DNA of 64,000 nucleotides from Tamarix chinensis (Eukaryota; Streptophyta; Magnoliopsida; Caryophyllales; Tamaricaceae): assembly GCA_030549775.1 (NCBI GenBank), contig CM060175.1:4092564-4156563 (forward strand), read 5' to 3'. This document shows positions 38,294 through 48,383 of the stretch, piece by piece. The first letter of the stretch is position 1, and every line of letters begins with the position of its first letter. The translations under genes and the position numbers were made by a program. The notes beneath the pieces are model-generated. The model made no database searches, was not told where the DNA came from, and was given only the letters and a program-made list of their open reading frames with translations.

Positions 38294-39799
38294 GAGTTTA
38301 GATGGGTTATTAGGGTTTTGGGGGTCGCCTGGATGGTATTTATTGCTAGGGTTTTGGTGGCCGGTGACAGAAATCGGTCGGCGTTAGTTTGGGTCGGGGT
38401 CGAACTTTCACAAAGTCAGAGAGAGAGAATGAGCGAGAGTTAAGGATAATTGATTATTCCAAGCTAATTTGCGAGCCGGGAGGAAGAAAAAGAGAGGTGA
38501 CTCGGCCGGTCAGAGTTCTTGTAGCCGGCGCCGCCATTTTCGGGCTGGGAGTTGCAGGCTGCGGTCGACGGTGTCGGGGCTGGGAGTGCGAAGCTGGGGA
38601 AGAAGAAGAAAGGGCTAGACCGGCGGTCTAGAAGAAAAAGAAAGAAAAGAAAGGGAGGCAGACCAGACCGGTCGGTGCGAGTCGAAGGCGTTTAAATGAA
38701 ACGCCGAGTTTTAGTGATAAAAGAAGATAAACGCGGCGCAGAGAGGGACGGTAAGGACGCCGCAGGTAGCATTTAAGTGAATGCTGCGTTTTGGTTGGAC
38801 AGTGTTAAAACGCAGCGTCGGTATATGGCAGGAGGCGCTAGCCGCACGGGCTGGGCCGAGGGAAGGAAGAAGGGAAATGGGCCGCGACTGGCCCAGTTCG
38901 GGAGAAGAAGAAAAAGAAAAAGAAAAGAGGAAGAAGAAGAAAAAGAAAAGGAAAAAGGAAAAAGAGAAAAATAAAAATAGTGGGTTGACTTAATTAAATT
39001 AATTAGAATATTTGGGATATTTAAAAATAATAATATTTAAATAAAATAATATTTAAATCCTTTTTTTAGGCTAAATTAGATTTTTAAAAGATTTTCCATT
39101 AATTCCTTTTTAATTAGCAAAACATCCTAATTTTCTCTAATTAAATTATTTATAAAATTAATATTAATTTGAAACTATTTTCTCCTTCTTATTTTAAATA
39201 AAATAATTTATTTAATTTATTTTCAAGATAAAATGCTTAATTAGCTAAAATACCCAAATTCTTTTCTAATAAAAATACTTATAAATTTCTTCTTGATTTG
39301 CCCTAATTAATTCAATTTAAAAATGATTTATTTAAATAATTCTTATAATAAATATCCTTTAAATGTAGTTTATAAAATTAGAAATTTTTGGGGCATTTCA
39401 AATACAGAGAACGAAAGATAAGTATGGTGCTAGTTAAAAGCAACATCAACAAGCTACAAAACTTAAGAGGGAAGTTACAGGAGGGCGTAAAAGTCCAAAT
39501 ACAATCGGAAATAAAGATAGCAAAAGAGACACCGAATAGTCCTATGCCCTTAAAATCAACCAACAGATTTCAACTGAACTCAAAAGTTGTCCCATAAAGT
39601 CCACTGTCTATTGAATAGATAGGGGCCCATGAAGATGAATCCTTCAGTGCTACGATACTGAGTAACCTTTTATACCAAACTAATATGAGAAACTAGCATG
39701 AAACATATATAAGACATACAAATAACATGGTATAAAACATATACATATACGTACAAGGATTGATATACAACAATCATTTAGATAATCAAATTTTGTCAA

Positions 39800-40330
39800 G
39801 GTCACATACTAATCATATTTGTTTATCTGAAACAATGGCACTTACCCTAGAGATGCTCTCTGAAGTATATTTAGAAGTAAACCCCAACACGATAACCATA
39901 AAGGCATCACAATAATATAGGGTATAAACTTAAGGCATGCATAAGATGATCAAGATACAAAAATCATATCAGATAAATCATAATCAACAAAACCATATAC
40001 TACTCATACTTGTTCATCCAAAACATAATAAAACTTACCAAACTATCATACCAGAGATGCTCTCTAAAGTATGATTAGAACAACTACAACACAATAACCA
40101 TAAGACATCATGACAATATATGGTATAAACATTAAGTCATATATGAGATGATCTAAATACAATAATCATAATAGATAAGCAATAATCATCAAACTACATA
40201 CCATTCACATGTGTTCATTTATAATATAATAATGCTTATCAACCAAGGATCCAAAGATGCTCTCAAAAGTAATGATTAGAGTCAAACTCCAACACAACAA
40301 TCATAACCTTCACAATATAAATAATATCTC
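39800..40330. repeat. about 200-bp tandem repeats in the outer LTR
   Basis: Three partial units. The landmark 'agatgctctc' recurs at 39851, 40055 and 40255, each time followed by 'aagta...attaga', 'aacac...ataaccat' and, in the first two, 'ggtataaac' and 'gatgatc'. The period is about 200-204 bp. Confidence 0.85.
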
Positions 40331-40359
40331 AACATCAATCCCAACAGAATTCATAAAAT

Positions 40360-40545
40360 CATAGGTAGGCACGAAGGCTACTACCAAAATCACAGGTAGG
40401 CATGAAGGCTACTACTGAAATACAGGTAGGCATGAAGGATACTACCAAAACCACAAGTAGTCACGAAGACTACTACTAAAATCATAAGTAGGCACAAAGG
40501 CTAGTACCAAAACCATAAGTAGGCACAACGACTACTACCGACCAA
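40360..40545. repeat. about 31-bp tandem repeats with hairpin potential
   Basis: Six units have the core 'aggtaggcacgaaggctact' and 'accaaaatcac'. One unit reads AGTAGTCACGAAGACTACT, a perfect 7-bp stem with a 5-base loop; the others have the same stem with one or two mismatches. Confidence 0.85.
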
Positions 40546-42559
40546 TCTAATAATCTAATAATAATCATTCCAATCAAATTATATCATTTCCATTTTTATT
40601 TACTCAAGGGGAATACAATAATAATCTAGAGACATAAAAGTACACTAGTCATACCAACGCCTAAGGCATCATGATACTCTCCCAACCATCAAACCCAGAG
40701 ACATAATAACACTCTAATCATACTTGCACACAAGGATACATAATACCCTCTACACCTAGGACACCTAATCCTTAATATATTGATACCCACTATAGGGTAT
40801 GTATGTCACCGATAGACTAGGGCCTTATTGGGGCACAATCAACACACCAAAAAACTAAACAAATTAAGGAATCCTACCTCATTTCTAGGGTAGCTACTCC
40901 TAGAGAGAAACCATTTCCAAACGTGAGGTCTTCCACTTTAAGTATTCGTATTTTATAATGTGATTACAGATATCACATATTGCACAATTATTTCTATTTA
41001 TATACTTATCCATTTTTTCTATATTTCCAATTATCCAAGTTAACCCTAAGATTAATAGTCCAAGATAAGGTCAAAGTCAACACTAAGGTCAACCTATTAA
41101 AATATAAGGTTGTATTATGTCCAATTATTCACATGTAGGCACATTAGGCTAAAAATGACTAAAATGCCTCTAAGACTAATAATTATCAAATTATCATACA
41201 TTTTAATACTAAATCCATTTTATTTATTAATTTGTCATAAAAAGGATAAAATATAATAATTTCCTAAATTAATATTTACAAGCTAAAATAATAATTATAA
41301 TATTAAAATATTATTTTTAAAATTACTAAAATACCATTACTTAATAATAGTATGTACCAAAATTTATAAAAATCCAAAACATTATATTTTTACTCACGCT
41401 TCAAGCTGCACATGCAGCGTTAGGACTACACGAACAAAGGGGTTGTAGCTGGCCAGTTGGAGGGATGAAGCATTGGGTGGTGGGGATGGTGGTGATGGGT
41501 TAGTGTTGAGTGGTGGTGATGGTGGTGGTTGCGGTGGTGTGGGCTGGTTGTGGTGCTGTCAGAGATGCGGTGGAGGGTGCAAGAAAATGGAAGGGGCTAT
41601 GATGGGGGAGGAAATGATGTCTAGAAGATGGTTTAGTGGTAGTGGTTGTTCTATTGGTGGCTACTTAACAGTGCTGGAAGTAGGAGGGAGGTGTGGTGTT
41701 GTGCATGCAGGAAGGTGCATGTAGGGGAGAAGGGAGAAGGAAGGAAGGTAGTGGTTGGGTGTTGTGGTGCTATATGAGAAGGGTGGTGGTGCTAGTGATG
41801 GTTGACACTGAGAGTGGAAGGGCATAGGAGGAGAGGAGCCAAGGCAAGTAGGGGCAACGGGTTGGAGAGGGTAGTGGTGTAGGCAAGATGTTGCTACTAT
41901 AGGGGGCTAGGTTACGGGTGAAGAAAATGTGGAGGAGAGGAGGATAAGAAGGTGATGGTGTGTTTGGTTCTCGGGGGCTAGTGTCAAATAAGAACAGAGA
42001 GGGAAGGGGTTGTTTGGTTGAGGGGGGTGTGCGTGAGTGTATATGTACATATGTATACAAATAGGTTGAGTGTAGTGAGGTAATAATGGAGACAAAGAGT
42101 GATTGGGGGAGGGAATATGGGGCAAGTAAGGGGTAAATTTAGGTGGGTCAATTGGTAGGATAAAATAAATTTATTTTATTTTATTTTTAAGTTCGGTTTG
42201 GATAGATTAGTGTATAGGGTAAAAATATATTGGGAAGAATAATCCAATCTTGGATAGATTGAAAAGGAACAGAAAGAATAAAAATAATCCTGGATGAATT
42301 TTAGGAAAATATTTTGGGTTATGGGTCAATGGTTATTAATAAAATAATTAGACTAAGATTTATGAGTATAAATAAGGATTAAATTTAATAGCTCAATTTC
42401 TATCTAATTTTGTTAACCTACTTAAATTTATATATAAACCATTGTAATAATACGAATAATAATAACACGTTTAATACTAAACCTCCTAAAATAATAATTA
42501 TAACTAATTACACATAATTATAAATTTATAATTAAGGTTTCTAAAAAAGGAGTATTATA

Positions 42560-42743
42560 TTACTTAAACTGTGCATTATTTTGGAATGCTTGGCTACACC
42601 GCTTACTAGACTTTAACTCTTAGCTTCATCAATTTACATATAAGCACAATGTCTTAGATCAATACATTCATTGGTATCATCCTCGGACTCACCTAGTAGT
42701 TCATAATATACCGATAGATGAAGGAGAGAGTTATGCCCTATAC
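42560..42743 (+). pseudogene. continuation of the PMD-like gene relic
   Basis: After the outer LTR, the plus strand reads a degraded 'DQYIHWYH...THLVVHNIP' at about 42655-42715, which resembles the 'DYxxWYxRITHRFI' tail segment of PMD/MAIN-family proteins. It is too decayed for a firm call, and the position directly beyond the TSD supports it. A hAT element interrupts at 42752. Confidence 0.45.
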
Positions 42744-42751
42744 ATTAGGAC

Positions 42752-44153
42752 TAGAGCTAGTAAAAGTTGACCCAACCCACCGACCTAGCCTGATTTGCAC
42801 AAAACTTGACTTGATATAATCCGATAAATTTATCAACTCGATCCGACCCAAACCTGACTTGACTCCAACCAGTAACCAAACATAAACTTGACATGTTATC
42901 AACATGGTCCACCACCAACCCAATCCGCTATTAACCCAACCCGACCTGACTCGATAAAACCAAATTTGATATTAATCAGTTAAGATAATAAAAAATACAC
43001 AAGTTTTATTATTTATTTAAAGATTTTAAATATATATTATTATTATTTAAATATTATTTATTTTGCTTACTTTTATTGTGAAATCACTTATTCAACAATG
43101 ATATTCTAATTTTATCGATTGTTTCATGTAAAAAGCACAACATTATAAAGGTATAATAATAAACAAATAGTAATTAATAGCATATTATTAATTACATGCT
43201 TACATAAAGTTAAATTCAATGCTTACTTACAAGGTTAATGATTTAGATTAATTTTAATGGACAATGTCTGATTCGACCTAAACCTAAAGTGATTTGATTT
43301 AGGGTTAGCTTTGCTCGAACCTAACTCGACCCATCAAAACCTAAAAAATCTAATTCATCAAGCTAACCCAAACCCGACCTGTCAAATTGACTCAAACACA
43401 AAATCACCCAAATACGAGCTTTCTCGACCTAATTACGACCCAATAGGGATATAAATGTACTGGGTTCAAGGCAGGTATGTCTATACTGATATCCATATCT
43501 ATAACTGAATGTGTACCCATACTCGAATAGATATCTACTTATACATCCATATCTATATTCCCTAAATATTTGTTACCCAATAAATAATCCATTTACTAGT
43601 TAACATATATTATCCAATGAATAAATCCATTTAGAGTTAAGCCAAATGAAAACTTTAACCTTAATTTATACTATATTTATTTTAAAATTAAGGGTAAAAG
43701 GGTAATTATATATCGGGTGAATAGGTATGGATATGGATATGGGTATGAATATAGATATCCTATACCCGTATCCGATGGGTATTTTTTTCCATCATCCATA
43801 TCCGTTTAAGTATAAAAGGGATAAAACCCATTGTATTTTGGGTAAAATCAATTCCGTTTACATCCATAGACCCAACCTAACCTGACAAGCTAACCCGGAA
43901 TAACTCAAACCTGACCCTACTCAAACTTGAATTATCTCGACCCAAACCTGACCTAACCTAGTAAATTAACCTGATACAACTCGGATCTACAATGATTCAA
44001 ACCCAGACTCAAACCCAACTCGAACAATAAGGAGACCCAAAATGATCCAACCTGACTCACAACTAACCCGCAAAGGAGAATGACTTGAAAACAATCTATC
44101 TAGAGAACAACCAAACCCAAACCCACCCTAACCCGCCTCGATTGCCACCTATA
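42752..44153. mobile_element. non-autonomous hAT element, 1.4 kb, with nested element
   Basis: The left end TAGAGCTAGTAAAAG matches the left end of the hAT element at 29370, and the right end (reverse complement TATAGGTGGCAATCG) is its diverged partner. Sub-terminal DNA is packed with 'gacccaacccgacct' strings, the reverse-complement style of the first element. The candidate 8-bp TSDs are ATTAGGAC and ATCAAGAT, 5 of 8 identical with three transitions, so the TSD is weak. The identification rests mainly on the ends and composition. Confidence 0.75.
43444..43868. mobile_element. 425-bp hAT-like MITE nested in the hAT element
   Basis: It begins TAGGGATATAAATG and ends CGTTTACATCCATA, giving inverted ends TAGGGATATAAA and TATGGATGTAAA. 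GACCCAA directly flanks both sides (43437-43443 and 43869-43875), a 7- to 8-bp TSD. Inside, 'ggtatggatatggatatggg' at about 43720 and its complement at about 43490-43550 give further inverted symmetry. The flanks are rich in 'gaccc', so a chance match is possible. Confidence 0.7.
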
Positions 44154-44539
44154 ATCAAGATAAGTGGAGACAAATAATGAATTGATGGGTGGGTTCTACT
44201 ACTATTTCAAAGAGGAGAAGATGAGAAGAATTGATAAAGATGAAGATTTTGAGAGGCAGAATAAGGTGTACCTCGCCATGGGTGGGCTCAGACTCTCCTC
44301 TAGTATGGAGGAGGAGGAGGAGGTTGATGCACCCCTTATTGGTGATATTTAGTAGATTTTTTTCTTATAAATTGATATTAATTTGTATTAAGACTATTAT
44401 GAATTTTTCATTGGAGCAATTATTGTTATATTACACACCCATACGCTAATGCATAAAGTTCTAAAACAAAATACTTAATATAATGCGATAAACCAAAGTA
44501 CATAAACTTCTTCACTAAAATTATTGCATTATGCACAAA
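44154..44539. other. short stretch between hAT element and MULE
   Basis: Two overlapping plus-strand open frames (44164-44352, 44231-44449) have no recognisable domain. They may be remnants of the PMD gene's 3' end or of the MULE. Confidence 0.4.
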
Positions 44540-47230
44540 TCATCAACCTAAGTCTCCCCTTTGGTTGACACCCATACCCATTGTATTCCGATAAAGTTGA
44601 ATGTGTTCATAATATGGTTGGTCCCATCCAAGTACGCATAAAGTAGCATGTATATACCACTGATTAGATACAGGTGGTAATATTTCATTTTCCATAAACG
44701 TTAAATATGAGCATATCAATTATGATAACATGAGAGTTAGACATATATAGTATAATGAAAAATGTATACAAAATAGTGTGACTAAAAGACACACCAATAC
44801 GTAGTGTGATAAATTGTTAATGCTTAAGATGGTAATAATCTTATTAGGTTGTGAATTGTTAGGTGAAGCTCTATGAGATAAACATATAATTGACCCATGA
44901 AGACTCAAGAAAACTAATATGGCATGTTTTGTTGTAGCAAAGAGGAATCTAAAATTAGATATCATTTCTCCATCAGAGTTGATTCCCTCCAATGTATTAG
45001 ATGCTACATATTTTCAACAATTAGATCTACAAAGGTATGCTCATATAAATCTTAATGAGTAACCGATTCCCTATACATTACGTCTCTAACATTAGACCAT
45101 TCTGGTTCCCTGCCTAGAAGTTGCAATGTGACTGATCTAAAGCCATAATTTCCAATGCCAAAAATATCACACCATGATTCCACCCACGGGAACATAACTG
45201 CCTCAATATCATAAGACCACAAGAAATCAACGATGAGTTGATGAGTCCTCCTAGTACTATGCCTCCTACTACCACTTGATTCAATTTACTAGGAAAGAAT
45301 GACCTCTGCCTAGAGATATACAACCACATCGCCAACCCAATTGACCTTACCTTGTAAGTGATTTTAAATAATCATGCTCTATGTGTTCCCACTCTAATTT
45401 TTCTCTTCGTGTGTTATTACTAGGATGCCCTTTGTTTTGTTGAACATTTGGTTCTATCATAATTGTTTGTACAAGTTCGAGAATCGCATCGATAAGGTTA
45501 GAATAGTATCATAGACATGATGGTGAATGATCAATCTTCATTTGAGACTTATACATAATGTTGGAAGCAAATTGGCATACGGATAGATCAACAGTTGAAA
45601 CATCAACAATCAAATATTTCTTCTTGTGGTCTGAAAAATGTTAAAGCCTTCTAGAATTGATGCACTATTGATACAAGAATGGGTTGATGATCTTATTTGT
45701 AATTAAATATCTCATGTGTACATTGTAGATTGTGTGTTAACTTTAAATAACACCCACATCCTAAGGATTATAGACCAAATATATTGGATCTTTTACTCTC
45801 CTCCTAGATCACGTCCAACACTCTATAACATATAAAAGACTTGAGATCCTTGAATAATATGCCATCAGTAGAGTAATGTGGAATACTAACTCATGATTGC
45901 TCTAAATCTTTTTTCACCTTATTAATTTGGAGTCTTTATTAGTTAGTTGATCTTTGGCCATAATATGTCAAAACTCATCTGTGATAATGATATATATTTC
46001 TTTAGCTTGCCATGACCACTTTCCAGCCTAAGATTAGAATTTTAAAATATATGACACTAAATATTTACAACAAATATATATATAATTGTTGGTCGTATGA
46101 GTGCCAAAATGAAATTTTTTGTCAACCCACACTAAACACAAACCTTTCCTTATATAGATTCAATCAGATCTCTCACACATATTATAACGATGTGAAAATC
46201 TATCCTATTTGTCACCTATAAGTAGAAACTCATTCTCATATGTCTCAATTTTATTCGTTTGTATAATCTTCCTCCACCCTCATAAGAAATGCTCTCCCAT
46301 TACTATACTTCCCACCTATTTTATAGCATAAGAGAGAACATTGTTACCAATGTACCATCTACAAAAAAGGATGCTTCATTATAAAAGACTTTCGACAATG
46401 TTTGTATCAGTCCCATTTTCCTATTAGTGATCACCACATTTGATTCGTGAGGCTTTATTAATCTCTTTTCTTTATCAAGCACCCATTCATTGTTATCTTC
46501 CTTTTCCTTTATCATAAATGCTAAGGCAATGGTAAAATTCTTACCACTAGACACACAACCAATGATCTCCAAAAAAGGAAGGTTGTACTTATTAGTTTTA
46601 TATGTGCAATCTAAAAAATGACATATAGAAACGTATGCACTAAAGCAATATAATCCAGGTGCAAAGACACAATATCACAAACTACATAAGAATTGGGAAA
46701 CCAATGACACCATTAATAGTATTCGTTGGTTTCCATAAAGTACAATAATTATTGTATGATTGTATATCCCATCAAGCTTTGTACTGTAAATTTATGTCTA
46801 GTATTGTAGATTGCACTAAGTGTTGTGGTATTATCTACATCACCCTATTTCAACTTATCGATGATCTCTCTTGGTTTGACATTTATTTGGGTTAACATAT
46901 GCACCAACCTACATTATTTTAGAGATAATCAATAAACAAACGAATGCCCTTACAACTACTTGCCTAATCTATGATTATGCATTCTACATTTTACTATTAG
47001 TCTCCAACTACTATAACTATCTTTCTTTCTATGAATCTTAAATTCATAACTATACTTTTTGGACCTAACAGATCGAACACTTTTAAGATTCATTGAAGTT
47101 TGTCTTTTATAAGTACTATATCTCCTACAGTGTATCTAAACTCTACATTTTTTCAACCTTTCAATACTTAAAACCATATTATGTGACATATTGATTTCTT
47201 TAACCTACCAAATTAATAACTCACGGTAGT
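44540..47230 (-). pseudogene. Mutator-like (MULE) transposase with OTU-like C-terminus, decayed
   Basis: Read on the minus strand. The N-terminal zinc-binding/FAR1-like part at about 47100-46880 reads VRSKKYSYEFKIHRK then KCRMHNHRLGK, matching 'VKCGFHNHEL'. The MULE transposase core is at 46640-46320: LDCTYKTNKYNLPFLEIIGC, then FTIALAFMIKEKEDNNEWVL, then a CRWYIGNNVLSYAIK block reached by a frameshift. The C-terminal half has HGKLKKYISLS near 46000 and 'NKGHPSNNTRREKLEWE' near 45400. DIFGIGNYGFRSV near 45155 is the OTU active-site region, usually GDGNCGFR, with the catalytic Cys replaced by Tyr. Plant MULEs with OTU-like C-termini are well known. Stops and shifts make it inactive. Its 3' end faces the plus-strand PMD relic. 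Confidence 0.85.
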
Positions 47231-47522
47231 TAAAAATCTTGTCTATAGCAAATAATCTACTCCAATTAGTATTAACTAGATCTTAATTCTATAATTAATA
47301 TTCAAAATATAAAATTATACAGAAGACATAAATTGCCCGTCCATAGCTTGGCGGATAAGCTGCTTGTTAGAGTTAGCTTATGACCGTGAATTGCACATCA
47401 GCTAAGAGATTTGATGGGTCAGTTACTCATCATGTCAATTTTTTTTTACTTTACTATTATTTCATCAATTTCTTCTTCTCTAAAAAAATTGTTAGATTTA
47501 TTAAATTCTTTCATAATTACTG
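47231..47522. other. probable right edge of the MULE
   Basis: Around 47335-47445 are strings such as 'aaattgcccgtccatag' and 'gatttgatgggtcagtt'. They resemble 'gggcaaatcacccatcg' and 'aaatcgcccgtcatag' at 32395-32450, before the PMD relic. Decayed terminal inverted repeats are plausible but not proven. No gene is seen. Confidence 0.35.
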
Positions 47523-47530
47523 TATATAAG
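47523..47530 (+). promoter_or_regulatory. candidate TATA box of the four-exon gene
   Basis: TATATAAG lies about 340 bp before the start codon. A 5' UTR of about 300 bp would follow. It was chosen by position and sequence only, in an AT-rich setting. Confidence 0.3.
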
Positions 47531-47864
47531 GTTAAAAGAATACAAATACTGTGTGATTAATTGAGGAGAAGAGAGAAAAAAAAAGAGGATTGAGGAGAGA
47601 CAGTAAACAAATAAAAGGATTAAATTTATCAAAAAAGAAAAATAACCCATTTTAAAGTGTGTAAATTTATTAAAAGGAATACAACTCTCACCACTCGGAC
47701 GGTCTGCTGGAAAACCGAAAATTGCCCGAGCAGCCGCTTCCATGCTTGTCTTGCACTATTGCTCCATGAATACGACATCGTTCGATTTAACAGCAGCTTC
47801 TGTTTCCTGATTATCAAAATCCAACCGAGCAAGACAACGGCGATTGAACTGATAAAGGACAATA

Positions 47865-48383
47865 ATGGTGGCGATATCGTTGTACAGGGGGAACCTCCAC
47901 CGAGTTCCAGACATACCACGGCGATGGCTGATGCCAAGACATTCTATCTCCTTGAAGCAATTTCGTAACCTCCTCAACCGCCGTTCTAAAGCCCTATCTA
48001 TCATCCAATCCACCTCAACCTCTGCCACCACAACCAACCTCAACCCCAACCCTCACTCACCTCCTCCCCCACCTTCAATTTTACCTCAGAATGATCAAAA
48101 TAATACCCAAGGGCTTCAACAATTCGTGGAACATCGAAATCATGGGAGTTCGAACTCGTGGACGGAACATTTGAAGGTTGAGATCCCTGAGGTGATTGTC
48201 GAGTTAAAGAATGGAAGAGGGGAGGGGAATTTTACTGATGGAGGAGAAAAGGTTGGTTTTGAAGTAAAGGCGGAGGAGCAGAATGGTGTTGTGGTTGAGG
48301 TTGTAGATTGTGGTGACGCAAAAGGTTTTCCGCCAAAGGATGAAAATGAGAAGGTGGAAGTGGTAGAGAAAACTAATCCTGAG
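47865..48383 (+). CDS. exon 1 of the four-exon gene (173 codons)
   Basis: It ends CCTGAG followed by the donor GTATGA; reading through would stop two codons later. Antisense frames here are shadows. The exon encodes the conserved N-terminal block, the Pro-rich linker and an acidic Val/Glu-rich part. Confidence 0.85.

Larger units (their letters stand above)
34566..39400 (-). mobile_element. 4.8-kb solo LTR nested in the outer LTR (LTR copy 2)
   Basis: TGTAACACCCC...GGGGCATTTCA, with perfect 5-bp TSDs AATAC at 34561-34565 and 39401-39405. It has the same family and internal order as LTR copy 1 (15432-20546). The purine-rich GC block is at 37830-38970, and the open frames there (38389-38631, 38777-38993) are low-complexity. 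There is no internal region and no second LTR. Confidence 0.93.
34376..42559 (-). mobile_element. outer solo LTR, about 3.3 kb without its nested insertion
   Basis: It starts TGTAACGCCCCC and ends AGTATTATA. Flanks are TTACG (34371-34375) and TTACT (42560-42564), a 5-bp TSD with one mismatch. Removing it rejoins the PMD-like reading (KVDY then L). Its first 190 bases carry the same 'gttaccgccgcactcagta' block as the other LTRs. At 34566 it is split by a second solo LTR with its own perfect TSD. The right part (39406-42559) holds about 200-bp tandem repeats, a 31-bp tandem repeat and a G-rich block at 41440-42120. No coding region is seen. Confidence 0.8.

Noticed and set aside
38389..38993. 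Arg/Glu/Lys-rich open frames
   Set aside because: Same purine-rich LTR zone; no domain, and not conserved in LTR copy 1.
41473..42125. Gly-rich plus-strand and Pro/Thr-rich minus-strand open frames
   Set aside because: G-rich block of the outer LTR with no recognisable protein.
47501..48049. Minus-strand and alternative-frame open frames overlapping exon 1
   Set aside because: Shadows of the real exon; no conserved blocks, whereas the plus frame starting at 47865 joins three further exons in phase.
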